Part shown: positions 6,254-11,844 of the stretch, piece after piece
Numbering within the stretch: the stretch's first letter is position 1
Layout: each line of letters opens with the position of its first letter
IMG/VR virus record: IMGVR_UViG_3300021403_000055
Location: 1 to 22,506 of that record
From: a virus
Length of the DNA stretch: 22,506 nucleotides
Strand: one strand, 5' to 3'
Notes under the pieces: model-generated
What the model saw: the letters and a program-made list of their open reading frames with translations, nothing else
Told to the model about the DNA's origin: nothing
The model's database searches: none
Translations under genes and position numbers: made by a program

Positions 6254-6844
6254 ATGTGGTCGAAATTTAAAGCTTGGATTATTGCTCATGCGCCGTTCAA
6301 TTTGGCGCCAGGAGCTATTTTTGCAGTTTTGACATTGATTTTTCTGATTCTTGTTGGTCTTTGGGTCAATAGGGCTCATTCGGCCACAGTATTCGACGAG
6401 AAGCCATACGTCCAATTTAATGTTGGTTCAACAGTAATTCGCGGAGTTACTCCAACATTCGGTATTGATTTGGTTGAACCAACAAATTTGGTAAAAGGTT
6501 CTGATATAGTGATTGGTATGTTTGCTGTTGGGCGTTCTACTTGGAAGAACTGTCCTATAGACGGAGCCGGTAATCACCAATGTGAATCCAATTTGGCTTG
6601 GCGAGCCATTTTTGAAGATACTGTGTATGGTAATAAATTTGGAGCGGTTCGGGCAGGTATTGGTATTTCTTACATGACCAATTATCTACCTTATAATGGT
6701 GGAAATGTCAACGCGAATCTTCAATTGGCGTACGAATTCTACAAGGCTCCATTGACCATTACGTATACTCATTTTTCTTGTGGAGGTTCTTGTAGTCCTA
6801 ATGCTGGTCGGGATCTTTTGTTACTTGGATGGAGATTCAACTAA
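6254..6844 (+). CDS. PagL-like lipid A deacylase / outer-membrane beta-barrel protein
   Basis: A 196-residue protein with a good ribosome binding site (AGGAG). An N-terminal hydrophobic segment (about 20-38) ending at AHSA is probably a signal sequence. The rest alternates short amphipathic strands, as in a small beta-barrel. The C-terminal block YTHFSCGGSCSPNAGRDLLL ends in WRFN with a terminal aromatic region. H173, S175 and D187 line up in order and spacing with the His-Ser-Glu triad of PagL lipid A 3-O-deacylase (H126, S128, E140), with Asp in place of Glu, and PNAG matches the family's PN-x-G. It may remodel lipopolysaccharide in the infected cell, for example to alter receptors or resist other phages. 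Strand count and activity are unproven. Confidence 0.65.
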   Translation: MWSKFKAWIIAHAPFNLAPGAIFAVLTLIFLILVGLWVNRAHSATVFDEKPYVQFNVGSTVIRGVTPTFGIDLVEPTNLVKGSDIVIGMFAVGRSTWKNCPIDGAGNHQCESNLAWRAIFEDTVYGNKFGAVRAGIGISYMTNYLPYNGGNVNANLQLAYEFYKAPLTITYTHFSCGGSCSPNAGRDLLLLGWRFN

Positions 6845-6846
6845 AT

Positions 6847-7005
6847 ATGAACGCTCCAGATAAATGTCTTGTGGATGACCTATTAGGTTTTGAAAGAGAT
6901 GTTAGAAGTGGAACTTATTGCGAAGTGTCAGAACGGCTAGATTTGGCTGATCTTCTAAAACGGGCTAGACTTGAAATATTGAGATTGCGAGATCCAAATG
7001 ATTGA
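6847..7005 (+). CDS. small helical hypothetical protein
   Basis: A 52-residue frame (MNAPDKCLVDDLLGFERDVR...) begins two bases after the PagL-like stop and ends at TGA 7003-7005. The product is charged and almost entirely helical (RLDLADLLKRARLEILRLRD). There is no strong Shine-Dalgarno sequence, so translation is probably coupled to the preceding gene. Many T4-like phages carry such short helical proteins in early regions. Function unknown. Confidence 0.5.
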   Translation: MNAPDKCLVDDLLGFERDVRSGTYCEVSERLDLADLLKRARLEILRLRDPND

Positions 7006-7066
7006 CGATTACGAAGGCTTGTAGATTTTACCAGACATATAGGTATATTATGAAATTCGTGGGCCG

Positions 7067-7114
7067 CCCTTTACAGTTATTTTTGAATCTATTTCAATCA
7101 AACAACTGTAAGGG
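7067..7114 (+). promoter_or_regulatory. hairpin masking the ribosome binding site of the Pth2-like gene
   Basis: CCCTTTACAGTT (7067-7078) pairs with AACTGTAAGGG (7104-7114), giving eleven pairs with one bulged T. The 25-base loop can itself form a five-pair hairpin (TTGAA 7083-7087 with TTCAA 7093-7097). The 3' arm contains AAGGG, the likely Shine-Dalgarno sequence for ATG 7122, so the structure would hide it. This suggests translational control, but only if translation starts at 7122. Confidence 0.45.
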
Positions 7115-7121
7115 TAATCTA

Positions 7122-7826
7122 ATGTTGAATCTAAATAAAACGTGGAAGAATCTCCACAAAAATAAAATGTTGACTTCAGCTCACGTTGTAGAGCGTGCTA
7201 TTCTACGCGTGATGCATAAATCTGATGATGAAAATAAATGTATTGATTTGGTACTTCGTGACCTTTTGAAAGCATTTGTTCCAAGAACCAATAAAAATGC
7301 GTTGGATAATGGTTATAAACCGCTACAAGGTCTTAAACAGGCTATTGCACTGGCTCGACATGATACTTGTAAAGGAACCGTTCTGGGAGTGCCAATAGCC
7401 AGTCTTGGGATAGATAGAAAAATAAAATACGAAAGGTTGATGTTATCACTTTGGATTGATAGTAATAAGTGTGACGAATATTTCAATAGGAAATACGTTT
7501 ACATTTTTGTTCGCCAGGATATTTCACCAGAGTATCAAGCGGTTCAAGGAATGCACGCGGCTTTTCAATTAGGATACGATTTGCGTGATCAAAATAGAAT
7601 TGATTGGGAACAAAGTCGTGAATTGTATTTCACGGTGATTGGTGTTAAGGACGAAGACGCCTTGATAGAGACGCAAATTCATCTTAGAGAACGGAATATA
7701 CATGGAATAGGGTTTCGTGAACCTGATTTGGGAAACCAAATCACTGCAATTGCAACAGCACCAATTCCTATTCGTGAAAGGGGTGATTTACTCCAATATA
7801 GACTTCTGAGATTTAGTGCTTGTTGA
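7122..7826 (+). CDS. peptidyl-tRNA hydrolase 2 (Pth2)-like protein with extra N-terminal domain
   Basis: A 234-residue protein from ATG 7122 (AAGGG upstream; an ATG at 7050 is the alternative). Residues about 124-220 follow the Pth2 fold. There is a first strand KYVYIFVRQD, the helix ISPEYQAVQGMHAAFQLGYD corresponding to the family's GKxAAQxxHA, FTVIGVKDEDALIE, and the final strand region GNQITAIATAPI corresponding to the xxTxxxIGP end. The family frees tRNA from peptidyl-tRNA that drops off ribosomes. The lysine normally found in the GK-x-A-A-Q helix is missing (YQAVQ), so activity may differ. Residues 1-120 are a helical, basic region I do not recognise. The tmRNA gene follows directly. Confidence 0.65.
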   Translation: MLNLNKTWKNLHKNKMLTSAHVVERAILRVMHKSDDENKCIDLVLRDLLKAFVPRTNKNALDNGYKPLQGLKQAIALARHDTCKGTVLGVPIASLGIDRKIKYERLMLSLWIDSNKCDEYFNRKYVYIFVRQDISPEYQAVQGMHAAFQLGYDLRDQNRIDWEQSRELYFTVIGVKDEDALIETQIHLRERNIHGIGFREPDLGNQITAIATAPIPIRERGDLLQYRLLRFSAC

Positions 7827-7853
7827 TTACAGAAATCGAGTCTAAACTATATA
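7823..7853 (+). promoter_or_regulatory. possible promoter for the tmRNA gene
   Basis: TTGATT (7823-7828) overlaps the stop codon of the Pth2-like gene and lies 18-19 bases from CTATAT/TATATA (7847-7853). Each box matches the sigma70 consensus at about four of six positions. Initiation near 7860 would give an acceptor RNA of about 63 nt. Co-transcription with the Pth2-like gene and later processing is the alternative. Confidence 0.35.
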
Positions 7854-7922
7854 AGGTTGAATGGTAGTAAACTTCTGACTAAAGGTGTTCAAGACGCGGG
7901 TTGCGATACCCGCCAGGTCCAC

Positions 7923-7989
7923 CAAAAGTGCACGAGCCTGGAGATCATATGTCGGGTCGTTTCTTGATAATCAATGGCGTGCACTTTTG
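7923..7989 (+). repeat. inverted repeat closing the tmRNA spacer
   Basis: CAAAAGTGCACG (7923-7934) and CGTGCACTTTTG (7978-7989) are perfect 12-base complements. Between the seven-pair acceptor stem and this stem lie only an A-T pair (7921/7991) and one C-A mismatch, so the precursor forms one long, nearly continuous hairpin with a 43-base loop. This would present the CCA junction and the coding-piece 5' end to processing nucleases. It is strong independent support for the permuted gene. Confidence 0.8.
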
Positions 7990-8075
7990 ATGGGCCTGAA
8001 CAGTTTCGATTGGGCGCGGCATAACTCATTGGCTACCGGATTGGTGACTGCCCTAAGCAGCACAAAACGTTAAAT

Positions 8076-8129
8076 GCAAACGATAGCGCATTCGATGAAG
8101 GGTTTGTAGAGCTTGCTCTAGCAGCCTGA
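8076..8129 (+). other. tmRNA tag reading frame
   Basis: From the resume codon GCA to TGA the frame encodes ANDSAFDEGFVELALAA (17 codons). It begins with AND, like most bacterial tags, and ends in LALAA, the signal read by ClpXP and similar proteases. TAGAGC and GCTCTA inside the frame (8106-8119) form a perfect six-pair stem. It is longer than the usual 10-14 residue tags and its middle part is unlike any tag I recall. Confidence 0.85.
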
Positions 8130-8145
8130 TTTCGTCTGGGGTTTC

Positions 8146-8184
8146 GGTGGGTGTCCTTATTATCCAATCATCCACCAATCTTTT
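8146..8184 (+). terminator. hairpin at the tmRNA 3' end, terminator-like
   Basis: GGTGGGTG (8146-8153) pairs with CATCCACC (8169-8176) over eight positions with one G-U, enclosing a 15-base loop. AATCTTTT follows, a weak T tract. It probably marks the 3' end of the coding RNA and may act as an intrinsic terminator. It could alternatively be the last helix of the tmRNA itself. Confidence 0.5.
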
Positions 8185-8198
8185 CCCAAGGATACATT

Positions 8199-8438
8199 AT
8201 GTCATTTGCGATTATCCTCTCTTGTAAGAAACACCCAAGATATCAAGGCAAACGTCCATCGAAAGATTGTTTGGATTGTATGGACATATATAATACGAGG
8301 TGGCGTGCTGAAACGGTAACCGTAAGACGTGGTAGTCACAGCGATAATTGTGCTGGAACGATTCTTATGGATAATGATAGATTGAAAATACTTGTCAGAA
8401 ATGTCGAATGCGGTAAAGATTACTATGACCAAAATTGA
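8199..8438 (+). CDS. small putative zinc-finger protein
   Basis: A 79-residue protein with AAGGA at good distance from ATG 8199. The upstream extension of the frame lies in the tmRNA gene and is not coding. The N-terminal part holds C-K-K-H and, eleven residues later, C-L-D-C, a C-x2-H ... C-x2-C set that could bind zinc, followed by a basic stretch (YNTRWRAETVTVRRGSHSDN). DNA, RNA or protein binding is possible. It is the first gene of a five-gene cluster with the gp33-like, PilZ-like, ATPase and lipoprotein genes. Confidence 0.6.
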   Translation: MSFAIILSCKKHPRYQGKRPSKDCLDCMDIYNTRWRAETVTVRRGSHSDNCAGTILMDNDRLKILVRNVECGKDYYDQN

Positions 8439-8658
8439 CGATAAAACCAAATTCTCCCAAGCAGTCGAAAGTCTTGCCAATACCCAAAACATATCTCATC
8501 TCGAAGCTCTGGTTCAGTATTGTGAAAAAACCGGAGTTGAAAGCGATGTAGTTAAGAAACTCATCACTCCATCGCTTAAAGCCAAACTTAAAGTGGAAGC
8601 ACAGGCGCTTCATTATTTGCCTGGAGGTAGAGATTCTAGATTGCCGACTGGAGATTGA
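8425..8658 (+). CDS. gp33: gp33-like late promoter transcription accessory protein
   Basis: A 77-residue protein. The core ISHLEALVQYCEKTGVESDVVKKLITPSLKAKLKVEAQ resembles the centre of T4 gp33 (MSYLEATTAFLEENSIPETQFAKFIPSGIIEKIQSEA), recalled and aligned by eye. In T4, gp33 binds RNA polymerase and links it, with gp55, to the sliding clamp at late promoters. ATG 8425 is favoured because it begins just before the conserved part and overlaps the preceding gene by 14 bases. ATG 8401 is an alternative. Late-type promoters in the window fit the presence of such a protein. Confidence 0.65.
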   Translation: MTKIDDKTKFSQAVESLANTQNISHLEALVQYCEKTGVESDVVKKLITPSLKAKLKVEAQALHYLPGGRDSRLPTGD

Positions 8659-8660
8659 TA

Positions 8661-8984
8661 GTGGAAGAAAACAAAGATAGTAATAGAAGACAGCATGTAA
8701 GAGGAAAGGTTCCAGAAAATACGGTTGCATATTTAATCAATGAAGCTAATGGGAAAAAGGTTCGTACCAGGCATAAAATTGTTGATCTTTGTCCAAGTGG
8801 AGTTTGCTTAGAGACAGGAAAATTACCAATAAGAATAGCTGCCAAATATCATTTAGTGGTAGTGATCTATCTGGATAGAGTTCCAAATGTAATCAAAATT
8901 TACCATATGGACGCATACGCCCGTCATAATACAAATGGTAAGACTGGTTTTTTCATGATTAGAAGAGTTAAGGAAAATAAATGA
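8661..8984 (+). CDS. PilZ-like domain protein
   Basis: A 107-residue protein starting at GTG 8661 with GGAG upstream. Residues 9-14 (RRQHVR) give the R-x3-R motif of PilZ c-di-GMP receptors. Residues 42-47 (DLCPSG) stand where the family has (D/N)-x-S-x-x-G, with Cys replacing the first Ser. The remaining strands (KYHLVVVIYL, VIKIYHMDAYARH, KTGFFMI) fit the beta-barrel. PilZ proteins change shape on binding c-di-GMP and control motility and surface properties. The phage may sense or compete for host c-di-GMP. The altered serine makes binding uncertain. Confidence 0.6.
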   Translation: MEENKDSNRRQHVRGKVPENTVAYLINEANGKKVRTRHKIVDLCPSGVCLETGKLPIRIAAKYHLVVVIYLDRVPNVIKIYHMDAYARHNTNGKTGFFMIRRVKENK

Positions 8985-9940
8985 GTTTATTGAAAGCGTT
9001 GACTGCGCCATCCAGTATTTACGATGATGACACTCCTGGATTCAAAGATTTTAATAACAGAGATTTCTTGGATGAAGCTGTTAATGGAAAACACAAGATG
9101 TGGTCCGTTTCTGGCGATTATTATTTCCCTTGTGAAAAGACTGTTGAACAAGTTCCTTCAGGCCAATATCTACCAACAATAAGTGATCAACGTGGGCCGT
9201 TTTTGGTTAGAAAGAAAGTTGATTTAGATCAACTGATAGTTCTTCCAGATTCCAAAACAACCGAAATTTTGAGTTCAATTAAATTTTTCTGGACTCGTGA
9301 GAATGTTTTCCGCCAACATGGGTTTCTTTGGAAACGTGGTATTCTTCTTTGGGGACCACCTGGGTCGGGAAAGACGGCTTGCCTTCAACAAATTTCTTTG
9401 GAAATTATCGCGTTGGGTGGAGTTTCTTTCTATTGCACCACACCAAACGTAACAGCAGAAGTTTTGCGAATATTTCGTCGAATTGAACCAAAAAGACCTG
9501 TTGTTGTGTTGATTGAAGATATTGATGCGATTCTGGATAATCGCGGTGAATCGGATATGTTGGCTCTTTTGGATGGAGAGCTGCAGATTGATAATGTGGT
9601 TTTCATAGCCACAACCAATTATCCCGAAAAATTGGATAAGAGATTTTCTAAAAGACCCTCAAGATTTGATGAAGTGGTATATATTGGAATACCTAGTGAT
9701 GAATCACGGCGCCATTATCTCCAGAAGAAGAATCCACGCCTGAATGATAATCAGGAAGATTTGGAACTTTGGGTAAGATTGACTAAGAATTTTTCATTAG
9801 CTTTCCTGAAAGAAGTAATTGTGGCTGTTGAATGTCTTGGACAGGATCTTAATTCAGTTATTGAACGACTGAAAAAAATGCAAGATTCTAAGGCTACCTC
9901 CGAAGACACGCCTGATAAACCTACAGTGGGATTTACATGA
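8981..9940 (+). CDS. AAA+ ATPase
   Basis: A 319-residue protein with one AAA module: Walker A G125-PPGSGKT-132, Walker B VVVLIEDID (about 174-182), sensor 1 ATTN (N213), and a SRF-type arginine finger region KRPSRFDEV (R225/R228). Residues 1-100 form a separate N-terminal domain with no recognised motif. The module resembles the classic AAA branch (FtsH, BCS1, proteasomal ATPases) more than clamp loaders. Such stand-alone ATPases occur in many T4-like phages and may unfold or remodel protein complexes. The start is an ATGA overlap with AAGGA upstream. The C-terminus is polar and probably flexible. Confidence 0.8.
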   Translation: MSLLKALTAPSSIYDDDTPGFKDFNNRDFLDEAVNGKHKMWSVSGDYYFPCEKTVEQVPSGQYLPTISDQRGPFLVRKKVDLDQLIVLPDSKTTEILSSIKFFWTRENVFRQHGFLWKRGILLWGPPGSGKTACLQQISLEIIALGGVSFYCTTPNVTAEVLRIFRRIEPKRPVVVLIEDIDAILDNRGESDMLALLDGELQIDNVVFIATTNYPEKLDKRFSKRPSRFDEVVYIGIPSDESRRHYLQKKNPRLNDNQEDLELWVRLTKNFSLAFLKEVIVAVECLGQDLNSVIERLKKMQDSKATSEDTPDKPTVGFT

Positions 9941-10212
9941 AAGATTTAATTGGTTTTATTTTGATAATTTGGTTGATATTCGAATTGATATATTTAACTG
10001 GATGTGAAGCCCAATTAGATTATCCTAAGAATAGACTAAACAATCAAATAGTAAATGCTCAAAATCTTTGTTTAGATCATGGAGGAGTTGATCAATATCG
10101 ATTTCATATCAATGAAGATAAACCATTTATTGGTCCTTTGATCGGTGTCAATTGTATGGATGAAAAATATTTTGTCGTAGACAAAGAACTGCAACAAATC
10201 GCGACTAAATAA
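9937..10212 (+). CDS. small lipoprotein
   Basis: A 91-residue protein starting in an ATGA overlap with the ATPase gene. A hydrophobic signal (about 4-19) is followed by LTGC (20-23), a good lipobox, so C23 should be lipidated and exposed in the periplasm. The mature part has two further Cys (C45 and C74), able to form a disulfide, and no catalytic motif. Small phage lipoproteins often serve in superinfection exclusion or lysis (Rz1-like), but this one is not proline-rich as Rz1 proteins are. Function unknown. Confidence 0.6.
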   Translation: MKDLIGFILIIWLIFELIYLTGCEAQLDYPKNRLNNQIVNAQNLCLDHGGVDQYRFHINEDKPFIGPLIGVNCMDEKYFVVDKELQQIATK

Positions 10213-10225
10213 CAAGTACATTATG

Positions 10226-10278
10226 AATCGGCGCAAGGCCGAATTGATTTACACAAAATATTAAAGTACACATAGATA
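10226..10278 (+). promoter_or_regulatory. leader of gene 32: hairpin and weak promoter-like boxes
   Basis: TCGGC (10228-10232) pairs with GCCGA (10238-10242) around a GCAAG loop, followed by an AT-rich but not T-rich tail. TTTACA (10248-10253) and TAGATA (10273-10278) are weak promoter boxes with a long 19-base spacing. The stretch may separate gene 32 from the upstream operon. In T4, gene 32 leader RNA is bound by gp32 for autoregulation; no such pseudoknot is evident here. Confidence 0.3.
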
Positions 10279-10291
10279 CGAGGATACAAAA

Positions 10292-11230
10292 ATGGTAGAT
10301 TTTGCAAAACTACGCAAAGGCAATTCAGCCGAAAGACTTCAGAAAGCTCTGGAGCAACAAAACAGAAAATTCGTCCGCGATGAACGCTATTGGCAACCAA
10401 CTGTTGATAAAGCAGGTAATGGTTTTGCTGTAATTCGTTTTTTGATGGGTCCAGCCATTGATATGGCTGACGACATTCCACCACCAGATTATTCAACTTT
10501 GTGGACTCATGCATTTCAAGGTCCAGGTGGATGGTATATTGAAAACTCTTTGACGACTATTGGTCTTGATGATCCGGTTTCTGAAATCAATAAGGCGCTT
10601 TGGGATACTGGAGTGAAGGCAAATCGAGAAATTGCTAGCGCACGTAAGCGTAAGTTGAATTATATCAGCAATATTTGGGTTGTGAAGGATGCTGGTAATC
10701 CAGCCAACGAAGGAAAGCATTTCTTGTATTCGTATGGCACCAAGATTATGGATAAGATCAAAGATAAGCTTGGTATGGAAACCAATAGAGAAGAAGGATC
10801 ATATGTGGATCCAGATGAAGTTAAATTCAATGCGTTTGACTTCTGGGAAGGAGCGGATTTCAAGCTTAAGATTCGTAAAGTTGGAGATTTCCGAAATTAC
10901 GACAAGTCTGAGTTCGCAGCGCCGTCTCCTATATTTGGAGGCGATGATGCTAAGATCGAAAAACTTTGGAAGGATCTTTACAGTCTCAAGGCAGAAGTAG
11001 CTCCAGATAAGTTCAAGACTTATGATGAGTTAAAGAAGCGCTTGGATAAGGTTTTGGGTGCGGCTGGAACAACTGGTGCGCCAGCCAGAGCGGCTCAAGC
11101 CAAAGTGGAAGATGACGTTCCACCAACCGAAGCTGAAATGGACCGAGAAATCAAGGATGCAATTTCAGAGACTCCTGGAGAAGATGGAAGCGCTTACGCA
11201 GAGTTCGCAAGGCTTGCTGAAGCAGAATAA
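10292..11230 (+). CDS. gp32: single-stranded DNA-binding protein, gp32-like, without zinc ligands
   Basis: A 312-residue protein collinear with T4 gp32 (301 residues). It has a basic N-terminal LAST-like part (KLRKGNSAERL), then W-x-P-x-VDKAGNGFAVIRFLMG, THAFQGPGGWYIENS, NYISNIWVVKDAGNPANEGKHFLYSYGTKIMDKI, FWEGADFKLKIRKVGDFRNYDKSEF and an acidic C-terminal tail that would bind replication partners. It coats single-stranded DNA in replication and recombination. The T4 zinc set (H64, C77, C87, C90) is gone: the region reads ENSLTTIGLDDPVSE and the whole protein has no cysteine. GAGG precedes the ATG. A strong terminator follows, indicating a high-level, discrete transcript. Confidence 0.92.
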   Translation: MVDFAKLRKGNSAERLQKALEQQNRKFVRDERYWQPTVDKAGNGFAVIRFLMGPAIDMADDIPPPDYSTLWTHAFQGPGGWYIENSLTTIGLDDPVSEINKALWDTGVKANREIASARKRKLNYISNIWVVKDAGNPANEGKHFLYSYGTKIMDKIKDKLGMETNREEGSYVDPDEVKFNAFDFWEGADFKLKIRKVGDFRNYDKSEFAAPSPIFGGDDAKIEKLWKDLYSLKAEVAPDKFKTYDELKKRLDKVLGAAGTTGAPARAAQAKVEDDVPPTEAEMDREIKDAISETPGEDGSAYAEFARLAEAE

Positions 11231-11271
11231 TCAGCTGGTGGAGGCGCAACCTTAATTGGTTGTTCCCAAAT

Positions 11272-11308
11272 AAGGCCAGGCGAGAAATCGCTTGGCCTTT
11301 TCTTTTCC
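11272..11308 (+). terminator. intrinsic terminator after gene 32
   Basis: AAGGCCAGGCGA (11272-11283) and TCGCTTGGCCTT (11288-11299) form a 12-pair stem with a single G-U, closed by a GAAA tetraloop and followed by TTTTCTTTT. This is a textbook Rho-independent terminator and the strongest in the window. Its right arm contains TTGGCC, which may double as the -35 box of the next promoter. Confidence 0.9.
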
Positions 11309-11319
11309 CATAGTATAAT
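11292..11319 (+). promoter_or_regulatory. sigma70-type promoter overlapping the terminator
   Basis: TTGGCC (11292-11297) and a perfect TATAAT (11314-11319) are 16 bases apart. Initiation near 11326 gives a short leader with AGGAGG before ATG 11340. The -35 box lies in the 3' arm of the gene 32 terminator, so one transcript ends where the next begins. Confidence 0.6.
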
Positions 11320-11339
11320 AGCTCCAGGAGGTAATTAAA

Positions 11340-11828
11340 ATGCGTCTAATATCTGAAGACGAGTTCTTCGTCAGACTTCGCAGCGTTAGCAAAGCGCGTC
11401 CGGATGGACGCATAGAGAGTTTCGAATGGATTCAAGAAAGTATTGAGAGATGTTGGAATAACTCTGCCAAAGCCAATAATTTGAGCGAAGTTCATAATTG
11501 TCCAGGCGTAGTTTTGTTTGGTGAACCAAACGAAGAACGAAATTACAATTGCTACAATTTTGATAATTGGGTCTGGGATCGCCCCACCGGCCTTTTTATA
11601 ATCAATATCAATCGCGGATACCACGAACGTCTATTGGGTGATCTATATCTTCTTCATACAGGCCTGACTCATTCCGTAGCAGATCGAGACGATGCTGGAT
11701 CGTATATTCGCGAAGGTTTTGGTTTTGCGCTCTCAAGTATTGCCCAATACCCGATTAAAGGTCTGAAAACGGAATTGACTGACCACGAACATATCATATT
11801 TGAAAATATGGATTTTCGTGGTTTGTAA
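11340..11828 (+). CDS. hypothetical protein, 162 residues
   Basis: A 162-residue protein with a very strong ribosome binding site (AGGAGG) and its own promoter. It is soluble, rich in aromatic residues and Asn (NYNCYNFDNWVWDRPTGLFIININRGYHERLLGDLY), with an LLHTGLTHSVADRDD stretch containing two histidines. Predicted mixed alpha/beta; I do not recognise the family. Strong initiation signals suggest a highly made early protein, perhaps a host take-over factor, but that is inference. Confidence 0.65.
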   Translation: MRLISEDEFFVRLRSVSKARPDGRIESFEWIQESIERCWNNSAKANNLSEVHNCPGVVLFGEPNEERNYNCYNFDNWVWDRPTGLFIININRGYHERLLGDLYLLHTGLTHSVADRDDAGSYIREGFGFALSSIAQYPIKGLKTELTDHEHIIFENMDFRGL

Positions 11829-11844
11829 CCAAAAGAGGTGACTT

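Larger units (their letters stand above)
7862..8176 (+). ncRNA. ssrA: circularly permuted two-piece transfer-messenger RNA
   Basis: The usual order of tmRNA is reversed. The acceptor piece (about 7862-7924) ends with GACGCGGG, a T-arm (GCGGG 7896-7900 / CCCGC 7909-7913), the acceptor 3' strand CAGGTCC (7914-7920), and A plus CCA (7921-7924). A spacer (7925-7991) follows. The coding piece then starts with GGGCCTG (7992-7998), which pairs perfectly with the acceptor strand, with G-U at the third pair (7994/7918), the alanine identity element. After it comes a GAACAGTTTCGATTGGG D-arm analogue, like GATTCTGGATTCGACGGG of E. coli. The tag frame is at 8076-8129, with A four bases before the resume codon GCA as in E. 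coli. The T-loop has eight bases (TTGCGATA), one more than usual. Outer ends are estimated. The RNA would rescue stalled ribosomes by trans-translation with SmpB. Confidence 0.88.

Noticed and set aside
6037-6270. A 77-codon + strand ORF overlapping the small membrane protein
   Set aside because: Another frame over the same bases gives a better two-helix protein that starts right after the preceding stop; this one has no start signal.
6842-6849. CTAAATAT late-promoter-like box at the PagL-like stop
   Set aside because: The next ATG (6847) lies inside the box, so transcription would start after the start codon; it is probably chance from the stop codon context.
7885-8073. A 62-codon + strand ORF inside the tmRNA region
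   Set aside because: It covers the T-arm, CCA and coding-piece start of the tmRNA; its residues are an artefact of a stable RNA gene and it has no ribosome binding site.
8289-8294. Perfect TATAAT inside the zinc-finger gene
   Set aside because: No good -35 at 16-18 bases (TTGTTT matches only three positions) and it lies in coding sequence; it could still drive the gp33-like gene.
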